Assembly (NCBI GenBank): GCA_021234155.1
Contig: JAJEKV010000049.1
Span: forward strand, 9,026,036-9,090,035
Direction: 5' to 3'
Source of the DNA: Isoetes taiwanensis
Taxonomy: Eukaryota > Streptophyta > Lycopodiopsida > Isoetales > Isoetaceae
DNA length: 64,000 nucleotides
Both the position numbers and the translations under genes were made by a program. This document shows positions 46,506 to 56,888 of the stretch, piece after piece (position 1 is the first letter of the stretch; every line of letters begins with the position of its first letter). The notes beneath the pieces were generated by a model that saw only the letters and a program-made list of their open reading frames with translations, did not search any database and was not told the DNA's origin.

Positions 46506-47348
46506 CTACTTAGGAGTGGGACACTTAGATGCCAAATGCCCTTGACCACCACAAGTATAACAGAAGAACTCATTTTTCTTTAGTTTTGGACTATTGCTTT
46601 TCATGTGACCAGATTCATGACAGTAATAACAAGTGAGTTTCTCTTGCTTTTTGCTACCAGCATATAAAATTTCAGTTTCTTCTTCAACACCTTTAGTTAC
46701 CTTTTTTTGCTCAATCTCAGTTCTAATGATAGTTTCAGCCTCATCTCTGTTTTTGACAACATTTCTTATGAACAATCCCAATTGTTCATTATCCATAACT
46801 GCTCTTGCAATGGCTAAGACCTGATACCTTTCTGACAGCTCTACTCCAGCTCCTCCTAGGTCAGCTATTATGTTATCAAACTTATTAAAAAAGTCTGACA
46901 CATCATCCTCTTCATGCAGCTTAAGGTTCCTTAATTCTTTATCCAACAAATCTATTTGTGAAGAGGTCTTTTCTTCATAATGCTTGAGTATAAACATCCA
47001 CATTTCCCTAGGGCTCTTATTTCTTAACTTTAGCCTAATTGTAGAACTAACCTTGCAAGCAATGATTCCTCGAGCCTCTTTAATTTTTGCCAAGCTGGAA
47101 CGAGCCTTTGCTCCACTGCTCTCACCAGAAGTAACCTCTTCAGCACTACTAGCATCTCCCTCTCCTTCTTTTCCTTTTGCAGCAACAGTAGCACTAGTAC
47201 TTGCAGCAGGACTAGCAACACCTGCATCAGTGACAACAACAGTAGGATCAACAAGATCCCATAAGTCTTCAACTTCTAATACATGCTTCACAGCATCCTT
47301 CCAAATCTGGAAGCCAGGTCCCCCTTTATAAACTTCCACAGTGGCCAA
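46506..47348 (-). CDS. Copia gag, 280 aa
   Basis: ATG 47348 (MATVEVYKGGPGFQIWKDAV) to TAG 46506. UBN2-like capsid region (KEARGIIACKVS, LHEEDDVSDFFNKFDNI) followed by two zinc knuckles: CYYCHESGHMKSNS, where the last Cys is Ser, and an intact CYTCGGQGHLASKC. The frame after TAG continues (FGRGRGTSHRGRN) straight into protease, so the stop lies in what is normally one gag-pol frame. Confidence 0.88.
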   Translation of the reverse strand: MATVEVYKGGPGFQIWKDAVKHVLEVEDLWDLVDPTVVVTDAGVASPAASTSATVAAKGKEGEGDASSAEEVTSGESSGAKARSSLAKIKEARGIIACKVSSTIRLKLRNKSPREMWMFILKHYEEKTSSQIDLLDKELRNLKLHEEDDVSDFFNKFDNIIADLGGAGVELSERYQVLAIARAVMDNEQLGLFIRNVVKNRDEAETIIRTEIEQKKVTKGVEEETEILYAGSKKQEKLTCYYCHESGHMKSNSPKLKKNEFFCYTCGGQGHLASKCPTPK

Positions 47349-47396
47349 GAGACCAGCACCAAATCAACTTGACATTTTCTGCAATCAATAACCTGT

Positions 47397-47408
47397 GCTC
47401 TGATACCA
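47397..47408 (-). other. Copia primer-binding site (tRNA-Met type)
   Basis: TGGTATCAGAGC, two bases inside the 5' LTR boundary. Confidence 0.85.
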
Positions 47409-47410
47409 GA

Positions 47411-48336
47411 TGAGAAATTTAAGCACTTGTTAATGCAACTTAATCACTTGAAGTAGCAATATTGAATTAATTTTCCTTCAAATTTCAACACAACTTAGTA
47501 AGCTTAAATGAACACTTTGCTTTAACAAGACAATCAATCATTCGAATAATACCATAGAGTATATTATTTGATGTCATTTCCAATAACTTACTACAGTGAA
47601 ATAAGATCAATCTTTCCACAACAAAATTGACCTCGTCAGTAAACCAAATCGTGTGTGGACGATTCCGTTTTCTTCCCTGTGTGTAGTTCTTCAGGTTGGC
47701 TCACATTATATTTGCAGTAGTCGACCGACAAGGGGGTAAAAGCATGCTACGGTGTACCACTTTTGGAACCCTCAGAAGTACCTACACTGGGTACTTTTAA
47801 AACTGGTACTTTCTGTTTTTTCTTTCCATTAAAATCAATCAAAATTTTCTGAATTGAAGGCCAATAACATGTCAATCTATAGTATTAGAGGATAATAATA
47901 CTATTAGAGACTAATATAAATGGATTAACTCTCAAACTTATTATTTATTGCAGCATTTATGCAAGTTCCCAGTACCCAGTGCTGGGTACTTTTCTGGGTA
48001 GTTTTGCACTCCCTAAAAAGTACTTTAGATGGTACACCCTAGCATGCTTTCACCCAAGGCTTCATTTCCGAATGGGATAGACTCCACCGATCCGACTTTC
48101 CTGTTTATCGAATTATCCCACAGGCTAACATGCACGAATGGGCTTTTGACCCATTGACCATAAATTCAATGGTCTCGACCATTCAAGTTTGTTTTTGTCT
48201 TCAACCTCAATACAAGAACTTAGACATTAGGGTTAAAGAAAATAAATGCAAACTTACAGGGGCCATTCTGCAACCTGCTTGAGAAATGAAGTTATCCATG
48301 GAAGAAGTATTTATGCAATGACCTCAAACTCCAACA
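47411..48336 (-). repeat. Copia 5' LTR, enlarged by a MITE
   Basis: Same ends as the 3' LTR. The 326 extra bases are the MITE at 47734-48055 plus its duplicated AAGG. Confidence 0.9.
47734..48055. mobile_element. MITE copy 2, 322 bp, TSD AAGG, inside copia LTR
   Basis: Ends GGGTAAAAGCATGCTACGG and CCCTAGCATGCTTTCACCC, flanked by AAGG (47730-47733 and 48056-48059). The empty site is in the other LTR (GACAAGGCTTC, about 42890). Confidence 0.92.
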
Positions 48337-48341
48337 TCGTT

Positions 48342-48825
48342 CATTCTACGTGAATGTACTAAAGGCCAAACGATTCAAAACACAAACCCACGGAAGAAAT
48401 CAAACTATTCGAGCACACCCTTCTGGATTCTATGAGGTAGGCACTTCACATGTCTTCAAGGATCTGAATGAGCCTTTTATATTTTCTAGTTAGGTGAAGC
48501 AGGTTTTTTTCTATGATAATCCTAGGGATAAGAAATAATGGATAGAGGTGAATTCACAACCAACTTCTCCGAGAGTTATTGCCATGCCCGTCCTCAACGA
48601 TTCTAATTGTGACCCTCAAGGGTCATCATCTGATATCCCGTTTCCTCTTGAATTGGAGTTGATTGACACAGTTGAAGAAACCATTCATCACGACCACGAT
48701 TCACAATTAGAGGCCCATCAAGACCTTTAGTTGAGGTCTCCAATGCATAGCTCAGAACATCATATGCTTGATGATTACTTTGATGAGGAAAACGACACAA
48801 AAAATTAGACAGAGAGACATGTATT
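48342..48825 (+). pseudogene. CACTA transposase C-terminal part, DUF4216-like
   Basis: VGTSHVFKDLNEPFIFSS, TAG (48491), VKQVFFYDNPRDKK, TAA (48536), WIEVNSQPTSPRVIAMPVL and an acidic tail (MLDDYFDEEND) through further TAGs. EPFxxASQVKQVFYxxDPxDKxW is the DUF4216 signature, so 48491 was most likely CAG for Gln. It completes the CACTA gene starting at 41229. Confidence 0.65.
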
Positions 48826-49248
48826 CTGACTTCTTTTGCAATTCGATGATGATGAAAGAGAAGAGATTGGACTTGATTTGCTATATGACATTACCAATGA
48901 CTAGCTCAATTTTTTTAAGTATATTTCATTGTCGTTGAAGAATATTTTCTTGAGATACTCTTGATACAATTGCTAGTATTATGCATTTATGAACTTTTGA
49001 ATCATATGAGACAAATACGATAATGCACACTTTATGGTATATTCGTAGCCTTGCCAATCTTGTTCTAGCCACATGGGATGGTATGAAATGAAGACTTTGA
49101 TAAAGAGAAAAATTTAGAGAGAGTGATTATATTATGAGTGTAGCGGCAAATGGTTCTTTGAATAGGTGGCAAGTGTCTCTTTCCATATCTTTGCATATGG
49201 GATTATTTAAAATGCTTAAAAAGAATAACAAAGTGCATAACTACTTAG
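48826..49248. other. No gene seen
   Basis: A/T-rich single-copy-looking sequence; only short frames; no repeat boundary recognised. Confidence 0.5.
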
Positions 49249-49850
49249 AGTGCATACTAGAGTTGACGCTATAGAGTTGGACATGGAGTCAATGATAGCA
49301 TCAACTCTAGAGATAACATACAAACAAGAGTTAAATCACATGTTAGCATGAGTAGCAGAGTTCATACTACTATAAGAGTCAATGGTGGCATCAGACATAG
49401 GGTTAGATATTGAGTCAATAACAACATCAAACATAGAGTCATTGGTAGAGTCAGAATTAGATCTAACGATAGTGTCAGGCATAGAGTCAGAATTAGAGGT
49501 CAGTATAAAGTCATACATAGCATCAATGGTAAGGCCAGAATTAGAGTCAATGGTAGCGTCAAACATAGGGTTAGATATAGAGTCAATAATAACATCAAAC
49601 ATTGATTGATTGGTAGAGTCAGAATTAGAACTAACGATAATAGAATAGAATAGAATAGAATATGATTTTATCGTCCACGGAGACCAACTGGCCTATGGGA
49701 CCCAAGTACAAAGAGAGAGCAGCAGGCGTATTACTACCAGGATTAGAGATAGTGTCAGACATAGAGTTAGAATTAGAGATCAATATAAAGTCATACATAG
49801 CATCAATGGTAAGGTCAGGACTAGAGTCAGATGACATGCATGCTTGAACC
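49249..49850. repeat. Degenerate AGAGTCA-based minisatellite
   Basis: Imperfect units of about 24-30 bp built on TAGAGTCAATGGTAGCATCA-like sequence. Because most periods are multiples of three, frames stay open on both strands (49382-49609 plus, 49336-49602 minus). Larger blocks repeat too (ATAAAGTCATACATAGCATC at about 49507 and 49785). Split by a LINE 3' fragment. Confidence 0.7.
49637..49742 (-). mobile_element. Truncated LINE 3' end with (CTATT)n tail
   Basis: About 106 bases inside the minisatellite: minus strand ...GGTCTCCGTGGACGATAAAAT then (CTATT)n. It corresponds to the same LINE 3' end as 21976-22102. Confidence 0.65.
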
Positions 49851-50052
49851 TAATGCTAGCACCTCTGACTCATAATGCATCAGCTCATGCGTCAGCTATA
49901 ATATCAGTTATAGCGTTAGATTCCCTAGACTTAGACATAGTGTCAAAATTAGCATCAGAGTACATGTATGCTTGAACCTAATGCTAATGCCTATGCCTCA
50001 TAGTGCATCAGCTCATGCGTCAGTTGTGACGTCAGTTATAGCATTAATCATC
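49832..50052 (+). repeat. Tandem duplication of about 125 bp
   Basis: GCATGCTTGAACCTAATGCT...CATCAGCTCATGCGTCAG occurs at about 49836 and 49968 with small changes. Confidence 0.65.
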
Positions 50053-50062
50053 AAGCTGCCCC

Positions 50063-51345
50063 ATGCCACCACCACCCCACCCGCATATTGCAAACAACAC
50101 ATGCCGCAACAGCCAGCATGAGTCCGACCATCTCAGAGTTCCACGAGCGGAGACGTATGAGCCACAATGTGGTGGTTCACGACTTGACAGAGGAAGTAGG
50201 AGAGTACCTCATCAACCGACTTCAGACACAGATCCTGGCCCAGATGACATTGCACACGCTCGTACACATTGTTAGGGCGACATGCTATGGAGCCCAACGC
50301 CCTGACCGTCACCGGGTAATCACCTTCACAGTCAGGGACGTGCAAGATCGAGCACCCTCTTGCGCCAAGGTAGCCAGTTGAAGGGGACTGCCCTATACGT
50401 GGACCGGGATCTGACTCCGGCATAGCAGGAGGACCGCAGGCATGAGTTGGAGAAAGTCAAGAGTGTCTGCAAACAGGGAGTAGGGTTGGTCCGGCGAAGG
50501 ATGCAGATCTTCAGGCCACCAAATGCTGATGCAGGCATCCCAAACGCTCTACACTGGCCTCACCTGCCACTCCCAACATGTTACATGCGGCCTCCACCCT
50601 TTATCACCATCACTTGTGCTGCCACTGCCAAATCTACTGCTGCAGCTCCTGCCAACAAATAGGGATTGTGCATGTGCATGGTTTCTTGGAATTGTCGGGG
50701 CTTCGTTGGACATAGACTACCCGACATGGCAGGATACCATCGCTTCTTCGTCTTCTATGAATGCATAGAAAAGCAGGGGCACGGAGGGGTCGCTTCCGAC
50801 TACCGAACAACCCTGGCACAGTCAGTTTCCCGGTGCAAGATAGACAAAAATAGGTACATGTGGATGCGCGTGCAGAATTGTAGTGGTCGCCCTCTCATTG
50901 TAGTGGCCTGCTACTTCCCACATGCCGAGAGAAACTTGTATCGCAACCATCCAGTTGGAGCCCTATGTCGATCTATACAATGACATACAACAACACAAGT
51001 AGGAGGGTAGTGTCAAGTTCGTTGGAGACTTCAATGCCCGCACTTGCACAGAACGACCGATGAGATTTGACTCTCCGACAGATGATGTGTTGCAATTGAG
51101 CCCATCAGAAGGAGCTTGGCCGTGGGCATCGGCTGACATTCAGGTCTCGCGCTATGGGAGACAGCTGTTGCTGCTCTACAGTATCTTTGACCCAGTGATT
51201 TGCAATGGACTAGCACAGTGGTCGTCCTCCAGCCGGCACAATTGCAGGCAGAGAATGTGATGTAATTAAATTTGTATTCGATGTGGACGTCGAATCTTAA
51301 CGTGATTGGAATATGATGTAATTAAATTTGTACCTTGTTAAAAAT
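50063..51345 (+). pseudogene. LINE 5' portion: ORF1 and endonuclease, internally deleted
   Basis: ORF1 remnant: RHRVITFTVRDVQDRA, then ELEKVKSVCKQGVGLVRRRM, the L1 ORF1 C-terminal pattern, ending at a TAG (50660) in frame with the next segment. ORF2 begins MCMCMVSWNCRGFVGH (50666), the EEP endonuclease start, followed by GHGGVA, RPLIVVACYFPHAER and, after shifts, KFVGDFNART (the GDFN motif). At about 51260 the sequence jumps to an LINE-like 3' end (GTGGACGTCGAATCTTAAC) and an A/T-rich tail with AATAAATAAAG. RT is missing. Several frameshifts. Confidence 0.75.
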
Positions 51346-51588
51346 AAATAAAGAAAGAGAGGGAAGTGAGATGGCAAAGTGATGACATGGCAAGGAGAGG
51401 TTAGGGAAAAAAAAAACTAAAAACGTGAGAGAGAGGAGAAAGAAGGGAAAAAAAACGGGGGAGACAAGACTAGAAAGGAAGATTAGAAGAAGTGATTGAC
51501 ACGGTAGGCAGTTCTATAGCATGTTAAACAATCTATTGATCTATTCATATTAAACAAAACAGAAAAAAATAATAATTACATGGAGTTC
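51346..51588. other. Purine-rich non-coding stretch
   Basis: GAGAGAGGAGAAAGAAGGG-type low complexity; no gene. Confidence 0.5.
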
Positions 51589-51774
51589 TCATCTGATAAA
51601 ACCAATAGAAGGAATTGGGCTTGGCAGTTCCAATTTTCCTCCTGCTGTGCAGATTCTCACCCTGGGGACCAAGCTTGCAATAGGAATCTGCAATAACGAA
51701 ATCAAAATTCTGAAGCATTCTTCAACCCAGCCATACACATTGTTATAACTACCCAAATCATTTCTATTTGCCAA
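51589..51774 (-). other. Exon-like fragment of unknown gene
   Basis: Open for 61 codons with NVYGWVEECFRILIS upstream of an acceptor-like TTATTGCAG, then IPIASLVPRVRICTAGGKLE and PSPIPSIGF to TGA. The composition looks protein-like, but no family was recognised and no partner exon could be fixed. Confidence 0.25.
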
Positions 51775-54345
51775 GGTTTAAAGGCAAGGCAGCTTGTAGA
51801 TTCTAATAGCTAACAAATTTGATTTTTTTTCTACCACAATACCTCGGCTAGATCTGGCCGAAGGCCAATTGATGGGTCGGCGGGCTTTTAGGGCTTCAAC
51901 AATCGTAGTTAGGATTCGTTTTTCTTTCTATTATCATAGATATAAGATTAAATGAGAATTTATTAGCAATTTTAATATGACAATTGTATTAGTACTTCTA
52001 TTGCTTAGACCCTTTGCCTTTCAAGCCAATGACGAGGGTTCAATACTCGGTCTATCCAAATTATAAACATCAACTTGTTTTTTGACTCTGTTTAAACGCT
52101 AGTAAACGTCGCTAATAGACGTTTATCAGTTCTGTTTAAATGCTAGTAAACATTTATGCAGGATCGTTCTACTTTTTACTAGGTATTTTTGCAAGATCGA
52201 TGTAGATTATCCTAGTTATTGACTTAGGGTTTTAGTTTATAAGGGATTCTTTTTTTTTGGAAGATTGACCACAATCTTAATTATTGATTAAGTAGGCTTT
52301 GAGTTATTATAAAATATTTTAGCAAGAAGGCCAAATTATTTTGTCCTTCATCATGTTGATAGCCTAGCTGCACATTGGTCTGCCCACAGCTCTCCGCGCA
52401 GAATAAGCAGAAACCGGGGTCACGAGTGTTAAGCACTCAACACTAGTGAGTGGGCACTGATGAAGCTCACTAGTGCAGACTCGATACTGGTAACGTCGAA
52501 TTGCCTCTAGGTGAAGGTTATTTGCCTGAGCTAGAGACCCGTAGCTTAGGGGGACCGCAACATATTATTTGGGGTTTTGGGTATGACATGTAGGTTCTGC
52601 ACCCGTGGGATCTTCAGCAGTGTGTGAAGTAATTCGATAACGACAAGTGTCTGGCGAAGGACCGCCACATTCTAGTAGTACATATTACAATCCAATCCTT
52701 GCTTGTTTCATGGCTAAATGGCCCTGACGTGAGGATATCTCTTCCCTTCCTAATCTACTCTACTAAGAATTGAACCCAAAACATGGAATATGCACATGAT
52801 CTAGAAGATCACATTTCATGTATTGGATACGTAAAGTGGCCTTTAATGGGATAACAGGTAAAATTGGCTATCTGCAATAACGAATACCCTTTATCATAGG
52901 GATCCTTGTTAGTCCCATTGTAATCTACAATGAGTAGCCAAAGAAATGATTTACTCCTTAATTTTCTAGTGCATGCTCCTGCCCTCTCTCTCAAGGATGA
53001 TGTAAACACATATAAGTCCCCAGAAAGGAATTAGGACTTTGCAAACATGCAAATCATCCCAATGGAGACCACAATTCATAAATGGTTCCACAAGACTGCA
53101 TACAAGTAGTATAGCATTTTCAAAATGAACTTTTGCTTCAAATAAGGACATAGATTCTGGAGATCTTATGGCTCAAAAAGTAAAAGCTTTGATAGTTGTC
53201 TAAACTCTGTCTTTATTTCTAAAATGTTTGGATCAAAACAAAAATGACAATATCGTAAACTTCCAGTGCCAAAGAGAACCTCTAAAAGACAGAAAAAAAC
53301 ATTTTTATAATTCGAAATGATTTCATAAAAACTAATGCTCTAGAGTAGGACCGAATTGTTCATTATGATTCAACCAATGCTCTGGAATAGGACCGATTTG
53401 TTCATTACAATTCATAAATAAGCAATTACATAAAGGCCTTGAAATTCGCAAATAGTAATGGAACTAAAAAAAAAGTGTTCTAGACCAAGAAAAGGAAGAG
53501 GGAGGGGGGGTGGGTGGGGGAGGAGGGATTGCATCTGAACTTGGAAAACATAGCTGAGAGTTGTAATCGAATCCAAAAACTTGAATGATTAGATTCTTCC
53601 TCATTAACTTCTAGATCTGCAAAGATAGGATGCACTTCATAGCACCCTTTGAGTTGACCCTACTTCTGCCTGATGCAGTGGAGAAGTCAGAGGAAATTTT
53701 CAATCATTGTTTGTAATTTTCTATACCGTTGATGTAAAAATATGAACATCCAATGGATGATAACCATTTGTGCTGATGTGGATATGCACGGGGATAGGCG
53801 AGAATTGCAGCAAATGTTATCAGAGAGATTAGGCAAGCCTGCTAAAAAAACAAGGTGTTGCGCACGAAGGGTTGCCCTCCGTGGCCTGAGGGTGAAGTGG
53901 CTTAGATCATACTTCACCCTCAAGACCCAGCTGTATACTCGTCAAGCTTGTTATTCCAAATATTTGGTTTGCAAATTTGCAATCAAGATCTTTGCTTAAA
54001 GGAAAATTATGTCCATGATAGAACAAGGGAAAACATTCGTTCGCTGTCCCAATGCATCATGTTCAATGCTTTGATTGAGATCAAGGATATTGCTGCAGGG
54101 CTCCTATTAACAAAATACATATTTCGGCCTGCATTAAACAGGCCTTGCAAGGACTTCTATCGAAGAACAAAACAAAATTTATATTAGTGTATATGATGCC
54201 TTCATTTAAAACCTAAAGTTGCAACCTGCAATTGTCAAATATTTGTCACTTGAATTAGATCTAGATGATCCTGAGCATATTTCTTAAGAAATGGTTCTTG
54301 GAATGCCATATTTCTGACTTGGAATGTAATAATATGTCTCCAGAT
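51775..54345. other. Long non-coding stretch
   Basis: No convincing gene. Short frames at 52966-53151 (minus) and 53742-54187 (plus, two overlapping) have no recognisable motif. A G-rich run (GGGGGGGTGGGTGGGGG) lies at about 53503-53519. Confidence 0.45.
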
Positions 54346-54353
54346 CCTTCAAG

Positions 54354-55450
54354 CATAGTTACCCGAAACGGGATGGGAACGGGAACGGGAAAGGGAACGT
54401 GGACCTAAAATTTGGAACGGGACGGGAACAAATCAGAACGGGAACGGCCAACATTCGAATTTTTAAAATCTAAAAACAGTTTTGGCGTTCCCTTTGCATA
54501 ATGATCATTATGGAACACTTAGAATTTAAAAATTATTCATAGAGGCCGCTTTGTAGATGGAAACATATTAACCACTCCGTAGATGCTTAGCCTTTTTTTA
54601 ATTTTTTCTATTCTATTATATAACATTATATTCAAGACTTAAAACATAGTATTACATCTATAATTATAACATAATAGAAGTCTAAAATAAACAAGATAGG
54701 GAAGTTAAGCTTAGGCACTGAGGCCTTTGACAAACTAAAAAAAATGCATGTTGCAATATTTCCCTTCCCTTAGAGATAACGTTTCTCAAAATCAATAGTG
54801 CCATTTAATCTGTTACAATGCAGCACTACAAATCTCCATCAAAAATAAATTCTACAGTTCTGCAGCAAGTTTTTTAAACTCTTTAACGCCCCCTAATGCT
54901 CTTAAACTTACTCTCCTTTGCCTCCTAGAGTCTTCCGCGAGTTATTCAAGAACACATGGCTTCCTCCAATGCAAGTCCCTCTAACTGAGCTGGGAAAATA
55001 AATCGAAATTCCCATCATCAAAATGCAAAATGGATAGATTATAAATGAGATCGCAAATCGAGAGATATAGCAGAGGAGGAATGTAAATTAAACAACAAAC
55101 AAGAGAGAGATAGTCGCGAAACATTTGTATAATCCGCTGCAGACCACTTTATGTGTATGTTTATAAAAAACACTGAGCAAAGAGCCATTGCCAATTGCAC
55201 TATTCCTTCTTACCAAAAAAGGAAGCAAAAAAGGAGAAAAAATGAACTATAAACCATTGATTTTCTTTTTTTTTTCTTTTTTTTTGGAACTTACCAGGAA
55301 CGCCGTTCCCAAAGATGGGAACGGCAGTCGGAACGGCGTTCCCGGTAACAAACCATCCGGAACTGGAACTTGGCATTCCGGGAACGTAGAAACCTAGGGA
55401 ACGCGTTCCGGAATGGGAACGCGTTCGGAACGGCGTTCCCGGTAACTATG
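54354..55450. mobile_element. hAT-like non-autonomous element, 1,097 bp, TSD CCTTCAAG
   Basis: CCTTCAAG flanks at 54346-54353 and 55451-55458. Ends CATAGTTACCCGAAACGGG and CGGCGTTCCCGGTAACTATG are inverted repeats. Both subterminal regions are packed with GGGAACGG/CCGTTCCC motifs (54375-54450 and 55300-55440), likely transposase-binding repeats; the middle is A/T-rich and non-coding. A degenerate relative lies at about 60640-60770. Confidence 0.82.
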
Positions 55451-55458
55451 CCTTCAAG

Positions 55459-55825
55459 GACGTTGCTAACTGTTCACCGACATCAGAGCAATCTCTGCCT
55501 CCTCGGTTTGTTCCTCAAATTTAGAAATATATGTTGGTCGATATGCTCATCCAATGACAAGAAATCAGATACAAGCTTCATAAAAGAATCTATAGCTTGT
55601 GCCTGCAAGCCAAAATAATAGCAGCCACATAAATATATTGCATTGAATGCTCATAAAAGCTAGCAGAAAATACTAAGTATAAAGAAACATATCCTCTCTC
55701 TAGTCATCTAAATAGATATGGCAAAGATAATTCCATCCTTCTTCCCATAAAAATTAACAAGAAGGCTTTTGAATGCTTATTTTAACCCTTAGTGTAAAGA
55801 TAAACAAAAAATTTGTCAAAGAAAC
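55459..55825. other. No gene seen
   Basis: Flank between two insertions; short frames only. Confidence 0.5.
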
Positions 55826-56147
55826 GGGTGAAAGCATGCTAGGGTGTACCATCTAAAGTTCTTTTTAGGGAGTGCGAAACTACCCAGAAAAGTACCCAAC
55901 ACTGGGTACTGGGAACTTGCATTAATGTCTCAATAAACAATAAGTTTGAGAGTTTATTCATCCATTTTAGTCTCTAATAGTATTGTCATCCTCTAATACT
56001 ATAGATTGATATGTTATTGACCTTCAACTCAAAAATTTTGGATTGATTTTAATGGAAAGAAAAAGTAGAAAGTACTAGTTTTAAAAGTACCCAGTGTAGG
56101 TACTTTTGAGGGTTCCAAAAGTGGTACACCGTAGCATGCTTTCACCC
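55826..56147. mobile_element. MITE copy 3, 322 bp, TSD AAAC
   Basis: Ends GGGTGAAAGCATGCTAGGG and TAGCATGCTTTCACCC, flanked by AAAC (55822-55825 and 56148-56151). Inverted relative to copy 2. Confidence 0.9.
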
Positions 56148-56151
56148 AAAC

Positions 56152-56888
56152 ATGAATATAACTGATGATAGTATGTGCCCTCTGGCATGCCCGGTCGCAC
56201 ATTGTCCAGCTTGTTACGAGCCATTGCGATGGTGCAAGTTACATCATGAGATATTGTGGTACATGTCAAGACCGTGTCGAGGACATAGCTCAGTATGCAT
56301 ATCTATCACCTCTTGAAGATATGATCCCACCAATTGCACTGAAGTCATACTAGTTACAAAAATTACTTGTAATTTAAATCTACAAGAAATTTATCGTGGC
56401 GATCAAGGCTGCTAAGAACATTTCTCTTTTCCAATCCTCTTTGTCATCAACTCGCTTATTGCCTATAATTCTGCTTGGATCATGTATGAATCTAAGAACA
56501 TGTAGGATTTGAATCCTCACTATTGCCATGTGTTCATATGCCATTAGGATAGATCGATTTAAAAACATGTATTGGCATGTGTTCCTATGCTTGTAAGATA
56601 GATGGGTAGGATTTGAACCCACACTATTGCCATGTGTTCCTGTGACTGTAGGATAGATGGGTGTTGTGGCCGACAACCATGAGATTCTCACTGTTGAGTT
56701 TGTTTCTTTTGACTAGATTACTGTGATGGTTTTGTGCCCCCCCCCCCCCTTTTGTTTTCTACATAACTCGATGGTAGTCAATGAGGCTTGACCACTAGGC
56801 TGCCACTGCAATGATAGATTTTTGTCTTCTGTATCTTTTTTCTGTGCCTTCATTACCTGGGTAGCCAAGGGGTTTTGGGTGGTATATC
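56152..56888. other. Non-coding; imperfect 70-bp tandem repeats and a C12-type run
   Basis: Three related blocks at about 56500-56660 share AGGATTTGAACCCACACTAT and GCCATGTGTTCCTATG. A run of about a dozen C lies at 56738-56750. No gene. Confidence 0.5.

Larger units (their letters stand above)
42565..48336 (-). mobile_element. Ty1/copia retrotransposon, complete, TSD TCGTT
   Basis: LTRs at 42565-43162 (3' LTR, 598 bp) and 47411-48336 (5' LTR, 926 bp including a 322-bp MITE plus its 4-bp duplication). TCGTT flanks both ends (42560-42564 and 48337-48341). The primer-binding site TGGTATCAGAGC (47408-47397) is complementary to initiator tRNA-Met. Order gag-protease-integrase-RT-RNase H is copia-type. 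I count only about ten differences between the LTRs, so the insertion is fairly young, but the coding region has a TAG, a TAA and three one-base frameshifts. Confidence 0.92.

Noticed and set aside
56497-56660. Possible tRNA gene on the minus strand (GGGTTCAAATCC)
   Set aside because: Only a T-arm-like segment, repeated in tandem; no D-arm, anticodon arm or acceptor stem could be built.
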